Source of the DNA: Victivallis vadensis
Lineage (GTDB): Bacteria > Verrucomicrobiota > Lentisphaeria > Victivallales > GWF2-50-93
Direction: 5' to 3'
Length of the DNA stretch: 45,222 nucleotides
NCBI GenBank assembly: GCA_945883805.1
Contig: CAMCYE010000014.1
Span: 1-45,222, forward strand
The notes under the pieces are model-generated. The model searched no databases, had not been told where the DNA came from, and saw only the letters and a program-made list of their open reading frames with translations. A program made the translations under genes and the position numbers. Of this stretch, positions 7,693-15,736 are shown piece by piece (position 1 is the first letter of the stretch; each line of letters opens with the position of its first letter).

Positions 7693-8193
7693 TCATTCTA
7701 TTTGCGATATACTGTTAACTGGTGAATAAAAACCCTCCTCAATCATTTTCCCCAGCACCTCGTCAGATTGAGCAAGCGAAATTTGCCCGTCAGAAACTGC
7801 CTCTTTCAATATTCCAATCGTACCTGTGATTCTTATTTTTATTTCCCTTGCAGCAATCCTTGCAGCCCTATCGTCGCTAACAAATACCATTTTTCTGTGG
7901 AATGCCAAGGAAATGCAGGATGCCTCTCCCCTGCCAAGGGACTTGAGATGAATTTTAAAAAGTTCATGCTCCTTCCTCTCCAGATAAAGAATCTTCACGA
8001 TTCCCCTGTCTAACAGATCTTCTATCTTTTCGAGCTTCCAGTGCCCCCCATTTATCCCTTCGAGGATCTCATTGTGAACTTCCGAAGTCACAAATGAATT
8101 TCCAGAATATCTCTGGACAATCAGGTCGAGCGCCCCTGCCAATGCGAAATTACTTATTGAGACAGTGTCAAAAATAAATTTTGTGTTAGGCAT
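7693..8193 (-). CDS. PIN-domain ribonuclease toxin (DUF3368-like)
   Basis: 166 residues from MPNTKFIFDTVSISNF. PIN acidic residues are visible: D at FIFD near the start, E in VTSEVHNEI, E in GRGEASCISLA, and D in VFVSDDRAAR. The last two segments are the DUF3368-type core. PIN toxins are Mg-dependent RNases. It overlaps the upstream antitoxin gene by 8 nt (ATGCCTAA), which indicates coupled translation. An upstream in-frame start (8244) lies inside the antitoxin gene and is less likely. It ends just upstream of the epimerase gene. Confidence 0.85.
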   Translation of the reverse strand: MPNTKFIFDTVSISNFALAGALDLIVQRYSGNSFVTSEVHNEILEGINGGHWKLEKIEDLLDRGIVKILYLERKEHELFKIHLKSLGRGEASCISLAFHRKMVFVSDDRAARIAAREIKIRITGTIGILKEAVSDGQISLAQSDEVLGKMIEEGFYSPVNSISQIE

Positions 8194-8497
8194 TTTCCGA
8201 ATCTTCCCTGGAATAGGCCGTATTCTGCCTGATGTCATGGTCATTGAGCCATTTTCTAGTGCTTATTGCATCTTTACCTAAAATTTCAGACAATCTGCCG
8301 ATACTTATAAATCCGCCACAGTAAGCTTCCAATGCCTGTTTCTGGTGTATAGGCAAACCTGTCATTTCCGCCTGAAATGACGATATCACAGCCCGCCTGA
8401 CGATTTCTCCCATGGATTCACCTCTACGCGAAGCGATTTTTTTCAGGGAACCGGCAAATTCAGGGCTCACCTTTATATGAAGAGTTGAAGTTTGCAT
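8186..8497 (-). CDS. Antitoxin with ribbon-helix-helix and UPF0175-like segments
   Basis: 103 residues. The N-terminus TLHIKVSPEFAGSLKKIASRRGESMGEIVRRAVISSF reads as a ribbon-helix-helix DNA-binding unit. The second half, LEAYCGGFISIGRLSEILGKD, is a UPF0175-type helix-turn-helix segment, and KWLNDHDI follows. UPF0175 proteins are commonly paired with DUF3368 PIN toxins, as here. A strong AAGGAG ribosome site lies about 10 nt upstream of the ATG. It probably autoregulates the cassette. The two DNA-binding-like segments in a short protein are notable. Confidence 0.8.
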   Translation of the reverse strand: MQTSTLHIKVSPEFAGSLKKIASRRGESMGEIVRRAVISSFQAEMTGLPIHQKQALEAYCGGFISIGRLSEILGKDAISTRKWLNDHDIRQNTAYSREDSENA

Positions 8498-8620
8498 CAG
8501 TATTATTCTCCTTATATGTACATGTTCAGGTATATATTAACACGTATCTGTAATTTTTCAAAAACGTCACCAGCCACCGTCGAGCGTAAACAGGCGATCT
8601 GAACGCCAAAAGACTCACTC

Positions 8621-9544
8621 CTAAAAACGATCATTACTTTTTCTGCATTTCGCCGTTATATAACCCAGATAGGCAAGTATGAAAAATCCGGATATCCCCA
8701 TTATGACCTGGCCCGTATGAATCATATCGGCGAGTTTGCAAATCAGCCCGGCCATCACAAGCACTACGACAATGCCGAAGCTTTTCCGTGCAACATTGTC
8801 TTTTCCCGCTTTTAAAACGATCGAATGCATTTTGGCACCTATTGAAAAACCGATTATTCCTCCGGCAGAAAGTAGAGCTCCCATTATCAACATGTCGGAT
8901 CTTGTTTCGCCGGAGCTTGTAAGAAGATAGGGAAGACTCCCGGCAATCGCCGTTACGAGAATTGCGAGTCTCGCAATCTGTCCGGTCTGTTTTTCAGGCA
9001 CTTTCAACACACTTGTCATAAGGGGACGCGTCATGGTCCCGCCACCGATTCCCAGAAACCCGGAAATTACCCCTGTGACGAATCCTCCTCCGAGCGTTAT
9101 CGGGATTTTGCTAGTCGGCCTGTCAATTTTTCCACCGAAATCGGTATTCTTATCCTTCTGCCTGTACAGGTCGAAAAGGACCCATGCCAAAAGGACAAGA
9201 TAAAGCGACTGGTGGATTATCCGGCTGTGGAACAATTTTTCCAGCAATCCTCCAAGGGGGTCGCCAAGTACTCCCCCAAAAGAGCATGAAATGCATAAGG
9301 GAAGTGCAATAACCAGTCCCCATCCCCCTCTTTTCCAACCGATCTGCGAAAACTGCCTGACAACGGTCGGGAAGGTTGTTGGAATCATTTGCAGAAGACA
9401 GGCGCCTATTGCAATCCTGACATCTATGCCGATAAGGAAAAGACAAGGCAATATCAGCCAGCCGCCTCCAAGCCCCCAGAACCCTCCGGAAACCGAAGCG
9501 ACAAACCCAATCAGGACAATCAATAGTGAAAATAAAGGATCCAT
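8621..9544 (-). CDS. TauE/SafE-family permease
   Basis: A 307-residue polytopic membrane protein with about eight hydrophobic helices and the family's two related halves, each with a glycine-rich loop: GGFWGLGGGWLILP near residues 20-33 and GFLGIGGGTMTRP near 163-175. The family exports or imports small organic or sulfur anions (sulfite, sulfoacetate, taurine-related), but the substrate is not readable. It stands alone on the minus strand with no sulfur gene nearby. The start lacks a clear ribosome site. Confidence 0.88.
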   Translation of the reverse strand: MDPLFSLLIVLIGFVASVSGGFWGLGGGWLILPCLFLIGIDVRIAIGACLLQMIPTTFPTVVRQFSQIGWKRGGWGLVIALPLCISCSFGGVLGDPLGGLLEKLFHSRIIHQSLYLVLLAWVLFDLYRQKDKNTDFGGKIDRPTSKIPITLGGGFVTGVISGFLGIGGGTMTRPLMTSVLKVPEKQTGQIARLAILVTAIAGSLPYLLTSSGETRSDMLIMGALLSAGGIIGFSIGAKMHSIVLKAGKDNVARKSFGIVVVLVMAGLICKLADMIHTGQVIMGISGFFILAYLGYITAKCRKSNDRF

Positions 9545-9574
9545 AGTTTACAAACTCATTTCAAAATGCCGCAA

Positions 9575-9603
9575 CGTCGGTCGTCGGTCGTCGGTCGTCG
9601 GTT
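9575..9603. repeat. Heptamer array, CGGTCGT type
   Basis: Four nearly perfect CGGTCGT units lie upstream of the TauE/SafE gene. The rest of the gap (9604-9800) is an imperfect palindrome: inner arms near TTGCGA...CTTGGCGCAA and TTTGCGCTCGG...TCGCAAAC, plus CAGTCCGC/GCGGACTG, ending in an ACTTTTGAAATTGGC box. No gene is supported. Confidence 0.7.
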
Positions 9604-9815
9604 TACCGATAACTCCTTTGAATCTTGCCTTGAGTAGCTTGCGACATCCTTGGCGCAATCGGCCTCTTCGTCTTTTGCGCTCGGAGATCGCAAACTACTT
9701 AAGTTTCTTATTGATAAAACTGTGGCCTCCGCAGTCAGCCGATGAATCCTGACTTCAGTCCGCCGCAGCGGACTGATTACTTTTGAAATTGGCTTATTCA
9801 ACTGTCATCTGACGA

Positions 9816-10715
9816 CTAGCGACTGGCAACCATCAACCGCCTAAACAACCCCCCGGTCCATTCGTTTTCCGAGGAACTTGATATTTCTTGGAACCCTATT
9901 TCCCTGAATGCTTTGCGAAGTCCGCGGTAATCCGTCTTCAGTATTCCGGCAAGTATCAGATATCCGTCCGGTTTAAGCATGGAACTGAGTTTTTCGCGGT
10001 TTTGAATAAGGACTCCTGAAATTATATTGGCGACGATCACCTCAAACTTGACTCGGGGATTCAATTCCGCAAGTTCGGCTTCGGATATTTTCACATCTTT
10101 TGGGGAAAGCTTGTTCAAGGCAAGATTTTCCTTTGCGATAATCACCGACTCCGGGTCAATGTCAAAAGCCGTCACCGGATGAAATCCGAGTCTGGCAGCC
10201 GCTATCGAGAGGATGCCTGAGCCGCAGCCGGCGTCAAGGATGGACATACCCGTTCTTTTAGATTTTCCCGAAACCCTGTCGAGCATCTTAAGGCAGAAAC
10301 GGGTCGTTGCGTGCTTTCCTGTTCCGAAACTCATGCCCGGATCAAGCTCGACTATCACTTCGCCTTTTTTCCTTTTGTATTTCAGCCATGTCGGTTTTAT
10401 CACAACCCGCTTTGTGACATGCTGCACCTTGAAATGTTTCTTCCACGCCTCGGCCCAGTCTTCCTTCTTCAAGACATCCAGGACGGGCTTTGTCAGCCTG
10501 ATCCTGTTTTTGAACTTTTCCCTGATCCTATTTATGTCCAGTGCGGTTTCGATCGCTTTTTTCAGGTCATCGCAATAGATGACATGTTCAATGCTTCTTC
10601 TTTCCACATCCATCCAAGTGCTGAACACAAGCCCCGAATCCAATAGGATTTTTTCGCCGAGTTCCGGATTTTCAGACTTGTCGAACGTTTTGACGCAGTA
10701 TAATTTTTCCTTCAA
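9816..10715 (-). CDS. prmA: Ribosomal protein L11 methyltransferase
   Basis: 299 residues from a TTG start preceded by GGAG at 7-nt spacing; a farther upstream TTG (10775) would add 20 residues with no homology-like character. The catalytic domain carries DPGMSFGTGKHATT, the SAM-binding motif DAGCGSGILSIAAARLG, FDIDPESV, and VANI, all characteristic of PrmA. It trimethylates lysines and the N-terminus of L11. Length is normal (E. coli PrmA is 293). The last codons and the TAG stop lie in sequence resembling the GTCGNNA heptamer family, so the 3' end seems to have been overrun by repeat DNA. Confidence 0.93.
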   Translation of the reverse strand: MKEKLYCVKTFDKSENPELGEKILLDSGLVFSTWMDVERRSIEHVIYCDDLKKAIETALDINRIREKFKNRIRLTKPVLDVLKKEDWAEAWKKHFKVQHVTKRVVIKPTWLKYKRKKGEVIVELDPGMSFGTGKHATTRFCLKMLDRVSGKSKRTGMSILDAGCGSGILSIAAARLGFHPVTAFDIDPESVIIAKENLALNKLSPKDVKISEAELAELNPRVKFEVIVANIISGVLIQNREKLSSMLKPDGYLILAGILKTDYRGLRKAFREIGFQEISSSSENEWTGGLFRRLMVASR

Positions 10716-10802
10716 ATCAAATCTCCAGCTTTTAAATTGTTCCCATAAAGGTATTTTGCATAAGAAAATTAGCAAATGGAAAAATCTAAAACAAACGAGT
10801 TA

Positions 10803-10845
10803 ACCACTAACTCACACTAACCATACACTAACGAATATTTGCTGT
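10803..10845. repeat. Dispersed repeat, copy 2 (CACTAACTCACACTAA...CGAATATTTGCTGT)
   Basis: Near-identical to 3389-3433. Here it ends 14 bp before the AmpG-like permease ATG, so it lies in the promoter or leader of that gene. Confidence 0.75.
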
Positions 10846-10859
10846 TCGGAAAACAAAAA

Positions 10860-12155
10860 ATGGAAATCGGCAATCAAAAATCAAAAAAGACAAGATCCCC
10901 ATGGTTCTGGGTGCCGAGCCTTTATTATGCAGAGGGCATTCCATATGTCGTGGCAATGACGGTTTCAGTGATAATGTACAAGCGACTCGGCATTTCAAAC
11001 ACCGACATCGCGCTGTACACCAGCTGGCTTTATCTACCGTGGGTCATCAAGCCGCTCTGGAGTCCGGTAGTCGAGATTTTCAGGACGCGGAGATTTTGGA
11101 TATATGCGATGCAGTTTATCGTCGGTGCCGCTCTTGCGTCGGTAGCCCTCACAATTCCCGGGCCCGGTTTCTTCAAGATTACCCTGATGTTTTTCTGGCT
11201 CATGGCGTTCAGTTCCGCCACGCATGACATCGCAGCCGACGGGTTTTACATCCTCGGACTCGACACCCATGACCAAGCATGGTTCATCGGGATAAGAAAC
11301 ACATTCTACAGGCTCGCCTCACTCACTGGGCAGGGATTGCTCGTAATCCTTGCTGGAAGACTTGAAACAGTGACTGGGAACGTCCAGCACGCCTGGTCGA
11401 TAGTCTTCGCGATCCTCGCAGCTCTTTTTGCGATATTCGCAGTTTACCATCTGTTCATCCTGCCGCGTCCTGAAAAAGACGTGCCGGGCAAGGCATCCGC
11501 CGACGTTGCCCACTTCTTTGCGGATTCCGCAAAAGTATTCGGCGCATTTTTCGCTAAAAAAGGAATAGTTCCGGCGATACTTTTCCTTCTGCTCTACAGA
11601 CTGGGGGAATCACAGCTCTTAAAACTCGCCGCCCCGTTCATGCTTGACGAACGGAGCAAGGGAGGCCTTGCCCTCGGCACTGAAAAAATCGGTTTCATCT
11701 ACGGTACTTTAGGGGTGATAATGCTTCTTGCCGGAGGCATTCTTGGCGGAATTGCGGCTTCAACCCACGGACTGAAAAAATGGCTCTGGTGGATGGCGTT
11801 GGCAATAAACGTCCCGGATCTGGTCTACGTATATCTCTCAATGGCGATGCCGGATAATTTCTATGTCATATCCGGCTGTGTCGCACTTGAACAGCTCGGA
11901 TACGGATTCGGCTTTTCCGCATTCATGCTCTTCATGGTCTACTTCGCCGAGGACAGCGAATACAAGACCGCGCATTACGCCATAATGACAGGATTCATGG
12001 CGCTGGGCATGATGCTTCCCGGAATGGTGAGCGGAAAAATACAGGAGCTTCTCGGATATCATCATTTCTTCATCTGGGTCTGCATCTGCACAATACCCGG
12101 TTTCATCGCACTCAAATTCCTGCACATAGACCCGGAATTCGGAAAGAGGAAGTAA
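10860..12155 (+). CDS. MFS permease of the AmpG/PAT type
   Basis: About 431 residues, twelve predicted membrane helices. The start region WFWVPSLYYAEGIPY, then YTSWLYLPWVIKPLWSPVVE, and the intramembrane HDIAADGFY segment are typical of AmpG-type peptide/acetyl-CoA (PAT) transporters. AmpG imports anhydromuropeptides from peptidoglycan turnover; relatives in this phylum are common and may have other substrates. The ATG at 10860 was chosen over an in-frame TTG at 10839 that lies in the dispersed repeat. There is no strong Shine-Dalgarno sequence. It stands alone between divergent prmA and convergent xseA. Confidence 0.82.
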   Translation: MEIGNQKSKKTRSPWFWVPSLYYAEGIPYVVAMTVSVIMYKRLGISNTDIALYTSWLYLPWVIKPLWSPVVEIFRTRRFWIYAMQFIVGAALASVALTIPGPGFFKITLMFFWLMAFSSATHDIAADGFYILGLDTHDQAWFIGIRNTFYRLASLTGQGLLVILAGRLETVTGNVQHAWSIVFAILAALFAIFAVYHLFILPRPEKDVPGKASADVAHFFADSAKVFGAFFAKKGIVPAILFLLLYRLGESQLLKLAAPFMLDERSKGGLALGTEKIGFIYGTLGVIMLLAGGILGGIAASTHGLKKWLWWMALAINVPDLVYVYLSMAMPDNFYVISGCVALEQLGYGFGFSAFMLFMVYFAEDSEYKTAHYAIMTGFMALGMMLPGMVSGKIQELLGYHHFFIWVCICTIPGFIALKFLHIDPEFGKRK

Positions 12156-12233
12156 AATTTCCACAAGGTGAAAATTTTACAGACTACGGCATGTCGATAT
12201 CCGAAAATCTCTTGAAGTATTTTCTGGGAAATA

Positions 12234-13430
12234 CTATTTCCGCTTCAACGCCTTCACCTGCAGAACGCCTTTTGCGAATTTCGCATCCAGCAGGGTTCCT
12301 TCCACAACATCCGGATCTGTTATGACGGTTCCAGACATACTGTCGATGATGATGGCGTAACCTCTCTGAAGAACGGATTCCGGATTGAGATTTTTGAGCC
12401 TGCTTTTGAGGTCGGAAGCCTTGGATTTCAGTTTTTCCGTGTAAAGGCCGAACATGCTCTCCATCTTGTTCGACAATTCGTCAACTTTCTGCTGGCGCTC
12501 CCTCAGCAGATGTAGCGGCTCTTTGAAGACATAGCTTTGCGAGGCGTTCTGGAAGCGATGCTTGAATCTTTCAAGCGTCATTTTAATGGATGACTCCAAG
12601 CGTCTTCTGAAGTCCGAGATAGTTTTCGTGAACTCCTCCTGTTTTCCCACTACAAGCTCGGCTGCCGCCGAAGGGGTGGGAACCCGGAGATCGGATACGA
12701 AATCGCAGATTGTGAAATCTATTTCATGCCCTACTGCGCTTATGACCGGGATTTCACTTGCCGCTATCTCCCGTGCCAAGACCTCCTCGTTGAAAGGCCA
12801 GAGATCCTCGAGGCTGCCACCTCCCCGGGTTATTATTATCACGTCCACCTTACTTTTCCCATTGAAGAAACGTATGCCTTTGGCGAGTTCCTTCTCGGCT
12901 CCCTTGCCCTGAACCGCGGAGGGATAAATTCTTATGTTCAGGTTCGGGAAACGCCTGCTTATGATCTGAAGTATGTCGCGGACGGCGGCCCCGTCCGGAG
13001 AAGTCACTATTCCTATTCTACGCGGAAAAAGAGGAATCGGTTTTTTCCTTGATTCATCAAAAAGCCCCTCGGATGCAAGCAGGCTTTTAAGTTCCTCAAA
13101 CCGTCTCTGCAGATCTCCCACACCTTTGGGGCGTATCATTTTTATTATAAACTGATATTCTCCCCTGACCTCATAAACGGAAAGCCTTCCGAAAATTTCA
13201 ATTTTCGAACCTACGGCGATATCCAGTTTCCTCGCCTGAGCCGCTCCGCCGAAATATGCGGCCTTCAACTGTGTCTTCTCGTCTTTCACGGTCAAATAAA
13301 CATGCCCCGACCGGTGAATGCTCAGATTTCCGATTTCCGCCTCCAGCCAGAACGGGGCAAAGCATCCCTCTATGACTTCCCTGAGGGAGGCGTTCACTTC
13401 AGAAACCGACCATACTTTTTCTTCCTGCAT
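12234..13430 (-). CDS. xseA: Exodeoxyribonuclease VII large subunit
   Basis: 398 residues. The N-terminal OB fold opens WSVSEVNASLREVIEG and contains GNLSIHRSGHVYLTVKD. The middle domain has PLFPRRIGIVTSPDGAAVRD, IYPSAVQGKGAE, ITRGGGSLEDLWPFNEE and SAVGHEIDFT, the conserved core of XseA. A coiled-coil region and a short C-terminal beta segment (LQRGYAII) follow. The enzyme degrades single-stranded DNA with the small subunit XseB, whose gene is not in the window. Length is at the short end of the family. Confidence 0.95.
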   Translation of the reverse strand: MQEEKVWSVSEVNASLREVIEGCFAPFWLEAEIGNLSIHRSGHVYLTVKDEKTQLKAAYFGGAAQARKLDIAVGSKIEIFGRLSVYEVRGEYQFIIKMIRPKGVGDLQRRFEELKSLLASEGLFDESRKKPIPLFPRRIGIVTSPDGAAVRDILQIISRRFPNLNIRIYPSAVQGKGAEKELAKGIRFFNGKSKVDVIIITRGGGSLEDLWPFNEEVLAREIAASEIPVISAVGHEIDFTICDFVSDLRVPTPSAAAELVVGKQEEFTKTISDFRRRLESSIKMTLERFKHRFQNASQSYVFKEPLHLLRERQQKVDELSNKMESMFGLYTEKLKSKASDLKSRLKNLNPESVLQRGYAIIIDSMSGTVITDPDVVEGTLLDAKFAKGVLQVKALKRK

Positions 13431-13455
13431 GTGGATGCCTTTGTTTTAATTGGGT

Positions 13456-13602
13456 GAGCCAATTTCAAAACTCAAGAAACGGTCGTGACCTGCCTTCGCT
13501 AAGATGCTACGGCAGGGCACGCAAGTACGACCCCTCCATCACGCCGCGGCGGATAAAAATGGAGGGCGAGGCTTGTCCGAGCCGCAGTTTTGAAATTACC
13601 TC
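13456..13602. repeat. 147-bp palindromic element (copy B, inverted relative to copy A)
   Basis: The right 44 bp (13559-13602) are the exact reverse complement of 6371-6414. The left end GAGCCAATTTCAAAACTCAAGAAA pairs with the AGTTTTGAAATTACCTC end. The inner core CTGCC...GGGCAC and CCTCCATC/GGCGGATAAAAATGGAGG differs from copy A. It lies upstream of xseA. Confidence 0.83.
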
Positions 13603-13623
13603 GGGCGGCCAGAGGCCGCAACT

Positions 13624-13664
13624 TTAGTCGTTAGTCGTTAGTCGTCAGTCGTCACTGGTCACTT
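13624..13664. repeat. Heptamer array, GTCGTYA type
   Basis: About five in-phase units (GTCGTTA twice, GTCGTCA twice, then CTGGTCA) sit between palindromic copy B and the M50 protease 3' end. Confidence 0.75.
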
Positions 13665-13678
13665 TAAAATTCCTTGCA

Positions 13679-14335
13679 TCAAATCAAGGTTTTCAGAACA
13701 GCCTCAATTATTTGAACAGTACTGTTGGTAATGAAAAAACCTAATTTCCATATGATGTCAAAATATATGAAAACCACGATGAAAAGAACTGCTGTAATTC
13801 CGTTTTTAAGTTCCGGGTTGACTTTATGGATTCCCGGAAAAACAAAGGAAAACACATTGAACCCGTCCAGTATTGGAATAGGAAGCATATTGAATATGAA
13901 AAGCACGATGTTCAGGGCGGCTCCGAGAGATAAAAGCATCATCAGTCCGTATTCCGGTCCAGTATTGCCGTAAACAGCATGCGGACTGAATCTGGCAACA
14001 AGTGCGGCACCTGCCGCAAAAATTAAAAATAGGACAAGGTTCATGAAAGGGCCTGCAAACGACACGAGGGCGTCGCTGTATTTGTGTTTCATCCTTGAGG
14101 GGTTGACGGGAACCTGTCCCCACGCAATTCCAATCACCAGGAGCATTATAATTGCGAACAACCCCATCTGTTTCATGGGGTTCAGCGTGAGATGTCCCTG
14201 GTCGGCGGCGGTGCTATCGCCCTGCCACAGCGCCACTCTTGCATGCAGATATTCGTGACAGCATATCGAAAAGACAACCAGTGTAACCCACATAAGGTAA
14301 GTATTCGGATCACTGAATAACATCTTTATGAACAT
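13679..14335 (-). CDS. Site-2-type membrane metalloprotease (M50/rhomboid-like zinc protease)
   Basis: 218 residues, mostly membrane helices. The zinc site HEYLH (HExxH) is in the first helix after VVFSICC, and the distal motif NMLPIPILDG supplies the third ligand aspartate. The conserved SFAGPFMNLVLFL helix lies between. This is the compact S2P subgroup without a PDZ domain. It would cut transmembrane substrates; none is evident. The ATG at 14335 has AAAGG 6 nt upstream and overlaps the upstream NIF3-like gene by 10 nt, so the pair is coupled. An in-frame TTG two codons earlier is less likely. Confidence 0.87.
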   Translation of the reverse strand: MFIKMLFSDPNTYLMWVTLVVFSICCHEYLHARVALWQGDSTAADQGHLTLNPMKQMGLFAIIMLLVIGIAWGQVPVNPSRMKHKYSDALVSFAGPFMNLVLFLIFAAGAALVARFSPHAVYGNTGPEYGLMMLLSLGAALNIVLFIFNMLPIPILDGFNVFSFVFPGIHKVNPELKNGITAVLFIVVFIYFDIIWKLGFFITNSTVQIIEAVLKTLI

Positions 14336-14664
14336 GAACAACCTTTCTCTTTGATTTCCCAGTACTGATAAGCCGGTGTTTCGTAAGGATGTGATTTTTT
14401 CAGGGCCTCAACCACCCTATTGATGTGTTTTGAATCACATACAAGCTCGACTTTGTATTCTTGAACTGTTTCAATCCTGTCTTTTTTACCAATGAACGGT
14501 TTGCTTCCTTTGCATGGACGGAACTGTCCAGTACCGGCGGTCTGCCAGGAACAGCAGTCATAGTTGCCAATTTTCCCGGCTCCTGCGGAGAAAACTGCGG
14601 ACTTCACCTTCTCAAGATGGGTTTCCGGAACATAGAATTCAATCTTAAATATTTTCCCATTCAT
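14326..14664 (-). CDS. Stand-alone NIF3/YqfO insert-domain (CutA-like) protein
   Basis: 112 residues from MNGKIFKIEFYVPETHL. The segments GAGKIGNYDCCSWQTAGTGQFRP and GSKPFIG, with the final HPYETPAYQYW, match the CutA-like domain that is inserted in some NIF3/YqfO proteins and also occurs alone. Function is unknown; structure predicts a small alpha/beta trimer. The start codon follows a purine-rich GGCGGGAAT. An upstream in-frame extension of 57 codons is non-homologous and partly repeat-derived. It overlaps the M50 protease gene by 10 nt. Confidence 0.85.
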   Translation of the reverse strand: MNGKIFKIEFYVPETHLEKVKSAVFSAGAGKIGNYDCCSWQTAGTGQFRPCKGSKPFIGKKDRIETVQEYKVELVCDSKHINRVVEALKKSHPYETPAYQYWEIKEKGCSCS

Positions 14665-14724
14665 ATTCCCGCCTAACCTTCCCTGTCCCTTCAGGACGGA
14701 ATTCTTCTGATTCGTTTTCATTTT

Positions 14725-14967
14725 GAGTGGGTCGACACACAAAATATAAAAATAATTGAATATCCAATATCCAATGGAATTATCTGATTTGCCCCTTTTC
14801 ACCGCGTCTATGCTTTTGAATAATATTGAGTCCAATTCATCGTTTTTTCAAGATGGAATTAATTTTCTTCGCCTGTTGAATGAGTTCATCTTTTCTTCAC
14901 TTCACCCGTTGGATATTTCCGCCATGGCGGATTGGATATTGGATATTCAGTCTTTCTTTACCCACTC
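14725..14967. repeat. Inverted-repeat-bounded relic of about 240 bp
   Basis: The left arm has GAGTGGGT and then GAATATCCAATATCCAAT; the right arm has ATTGGATATTGGATATTC and then ACCCACTC, both in mirror order. The interior has no intact gene, but the minus strand near 14820-14875 encodes RKDELIQQAKKINSILKKR followed by a stop, resembling the C-terminus of small four-helix-bundle proteins. Positions 14968-15107 contain a GTATTACAGCCTGTG/CACAGGTGCAATAC hairpin and no gene. Confidence 0.55.
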
Positions 14968-15107
14968 GATCTGAGAAAGAGCCTTTTTTCTTATCTTGAT
15001 CCTACCATAGGCTATAACCTACGGCGTGTCCTTTAACCGTCTTTAACCCGGAGGGATAAGGTATTACAGCCTGTGTTTTCAACCACAGGTGCAATACACA
15101 TAAGAAT

Positions 15108-15126
15108 CCCGTCTTGAAGAGACGGG
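15108..15126 (-). terminator. Possible terminator hairpin after rsmD
   Basis: A 7-bp stem CCCGTCT/AGACGGG lies a few bases past the rsmD stop. The following T tract on the minus strand is weak (ATTCTTATG), so this may be another repeat hairpin. Confidence 0.3.
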
Positions 15127-15131
15127 GCAAT

Positions 15132-15698
15132 CTAACATGTCCTCAGGAACAAAAACTCAGTTTCCCCGAAACTGCGTCTTTTCACGGATTTCCACATGCC
15201 GGATTCCGACAGTATGCCGTTTATGACTTCAAGACTGCGACTGCCTGGAAGCTCCCAGACAAGCAACGAGTTTGCGGCCCATTCTGCGAACTTCTCATCT
15301 GAAAGGAGTTTTCTCAGCATTTCCTCAGAATCGGCATATGGAGGATCGGCGAAAACAATGTCTGCGTGAGGGATTCGCAAATAGGAATGCAGGACATTTG
15401 AACATACGACTTTCATTTCGGATTCGACACCGGCTTTTGCGACTTTCGCAATATTCTCCGCGATGATTTTGCAGTTTCTGGACTCGGATTCGAGAAACCA
15501 GACCTCTGCCGAACCGCGGCTGGCGGCTTCAAGTCCGACAGCGCCGGTTCCGGCAAAAAAATCGGCGACCCTGATTCCAGAAAAACTCCCCATGCTGTCG
15601 AAAAGGGCTTTTCTAGAACGGCCAAGCGTGGGTCTTACCAGAAATCCCTTCGGCACAGCCAGATGTATTCCCGAAGCCGTCCCGCCTATTATCTGCAT
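15132..15698 (-). CDS. rsmD: 16S rRNA (guanine966-N2)-methyltransferase
   Basis: 188 residues, full length for RsmD. The start QIIGGTASGIHLAVPKG and RPTLGRSRKALFDSMG correspond to the RNA-binding N-terminus. The SAM site is VADFFAGTGAVGLEAASRG, and the catalytic motif is DPPY in IVFADPPYAD. It methylates G966 of 16S rRNA in the 30S subunit. The start lacks a clear ribosome site. It follows the glycosyltransferase gene on the same strand with a 38-bp gap. Confidence 0.93.
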   Translation of the reverse strand: MQIIGGTASGIHLAVPKGFLVRPTLGRSRKALFDSMGSFSGIRVADFFAGTGAVGLEAASRGSAEVWFLESESRNCKIIAENIAKVAKAGVESEMKVVCSNVLHSYLRIPHADIVFADPPYADSEEMLRKLLSDEKFAEWAANSLLVWELPGSRSLEVINGILSESGMWKSVKRRSFGETEFLFLRTC

Positions 15699-15736
15699 AA
15701 GATAAATTTTCCTGCGTAAAATTTATAACGGTCAAA

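Noticed and set aside
539..8497. Complete O-antigen or capsule cluster
   Set aside because: There is no polymerase, flippase or initiating transferase; only nucleotide-sugar and transferase genes and a fragment of one exporter are visible.
9556..9801. 81-residue minus-strand reading frame after prmA
   Set aside because: It is encoded by palindromic and heptamer repeat DNA, with low-complexity composition and no ribosome site.
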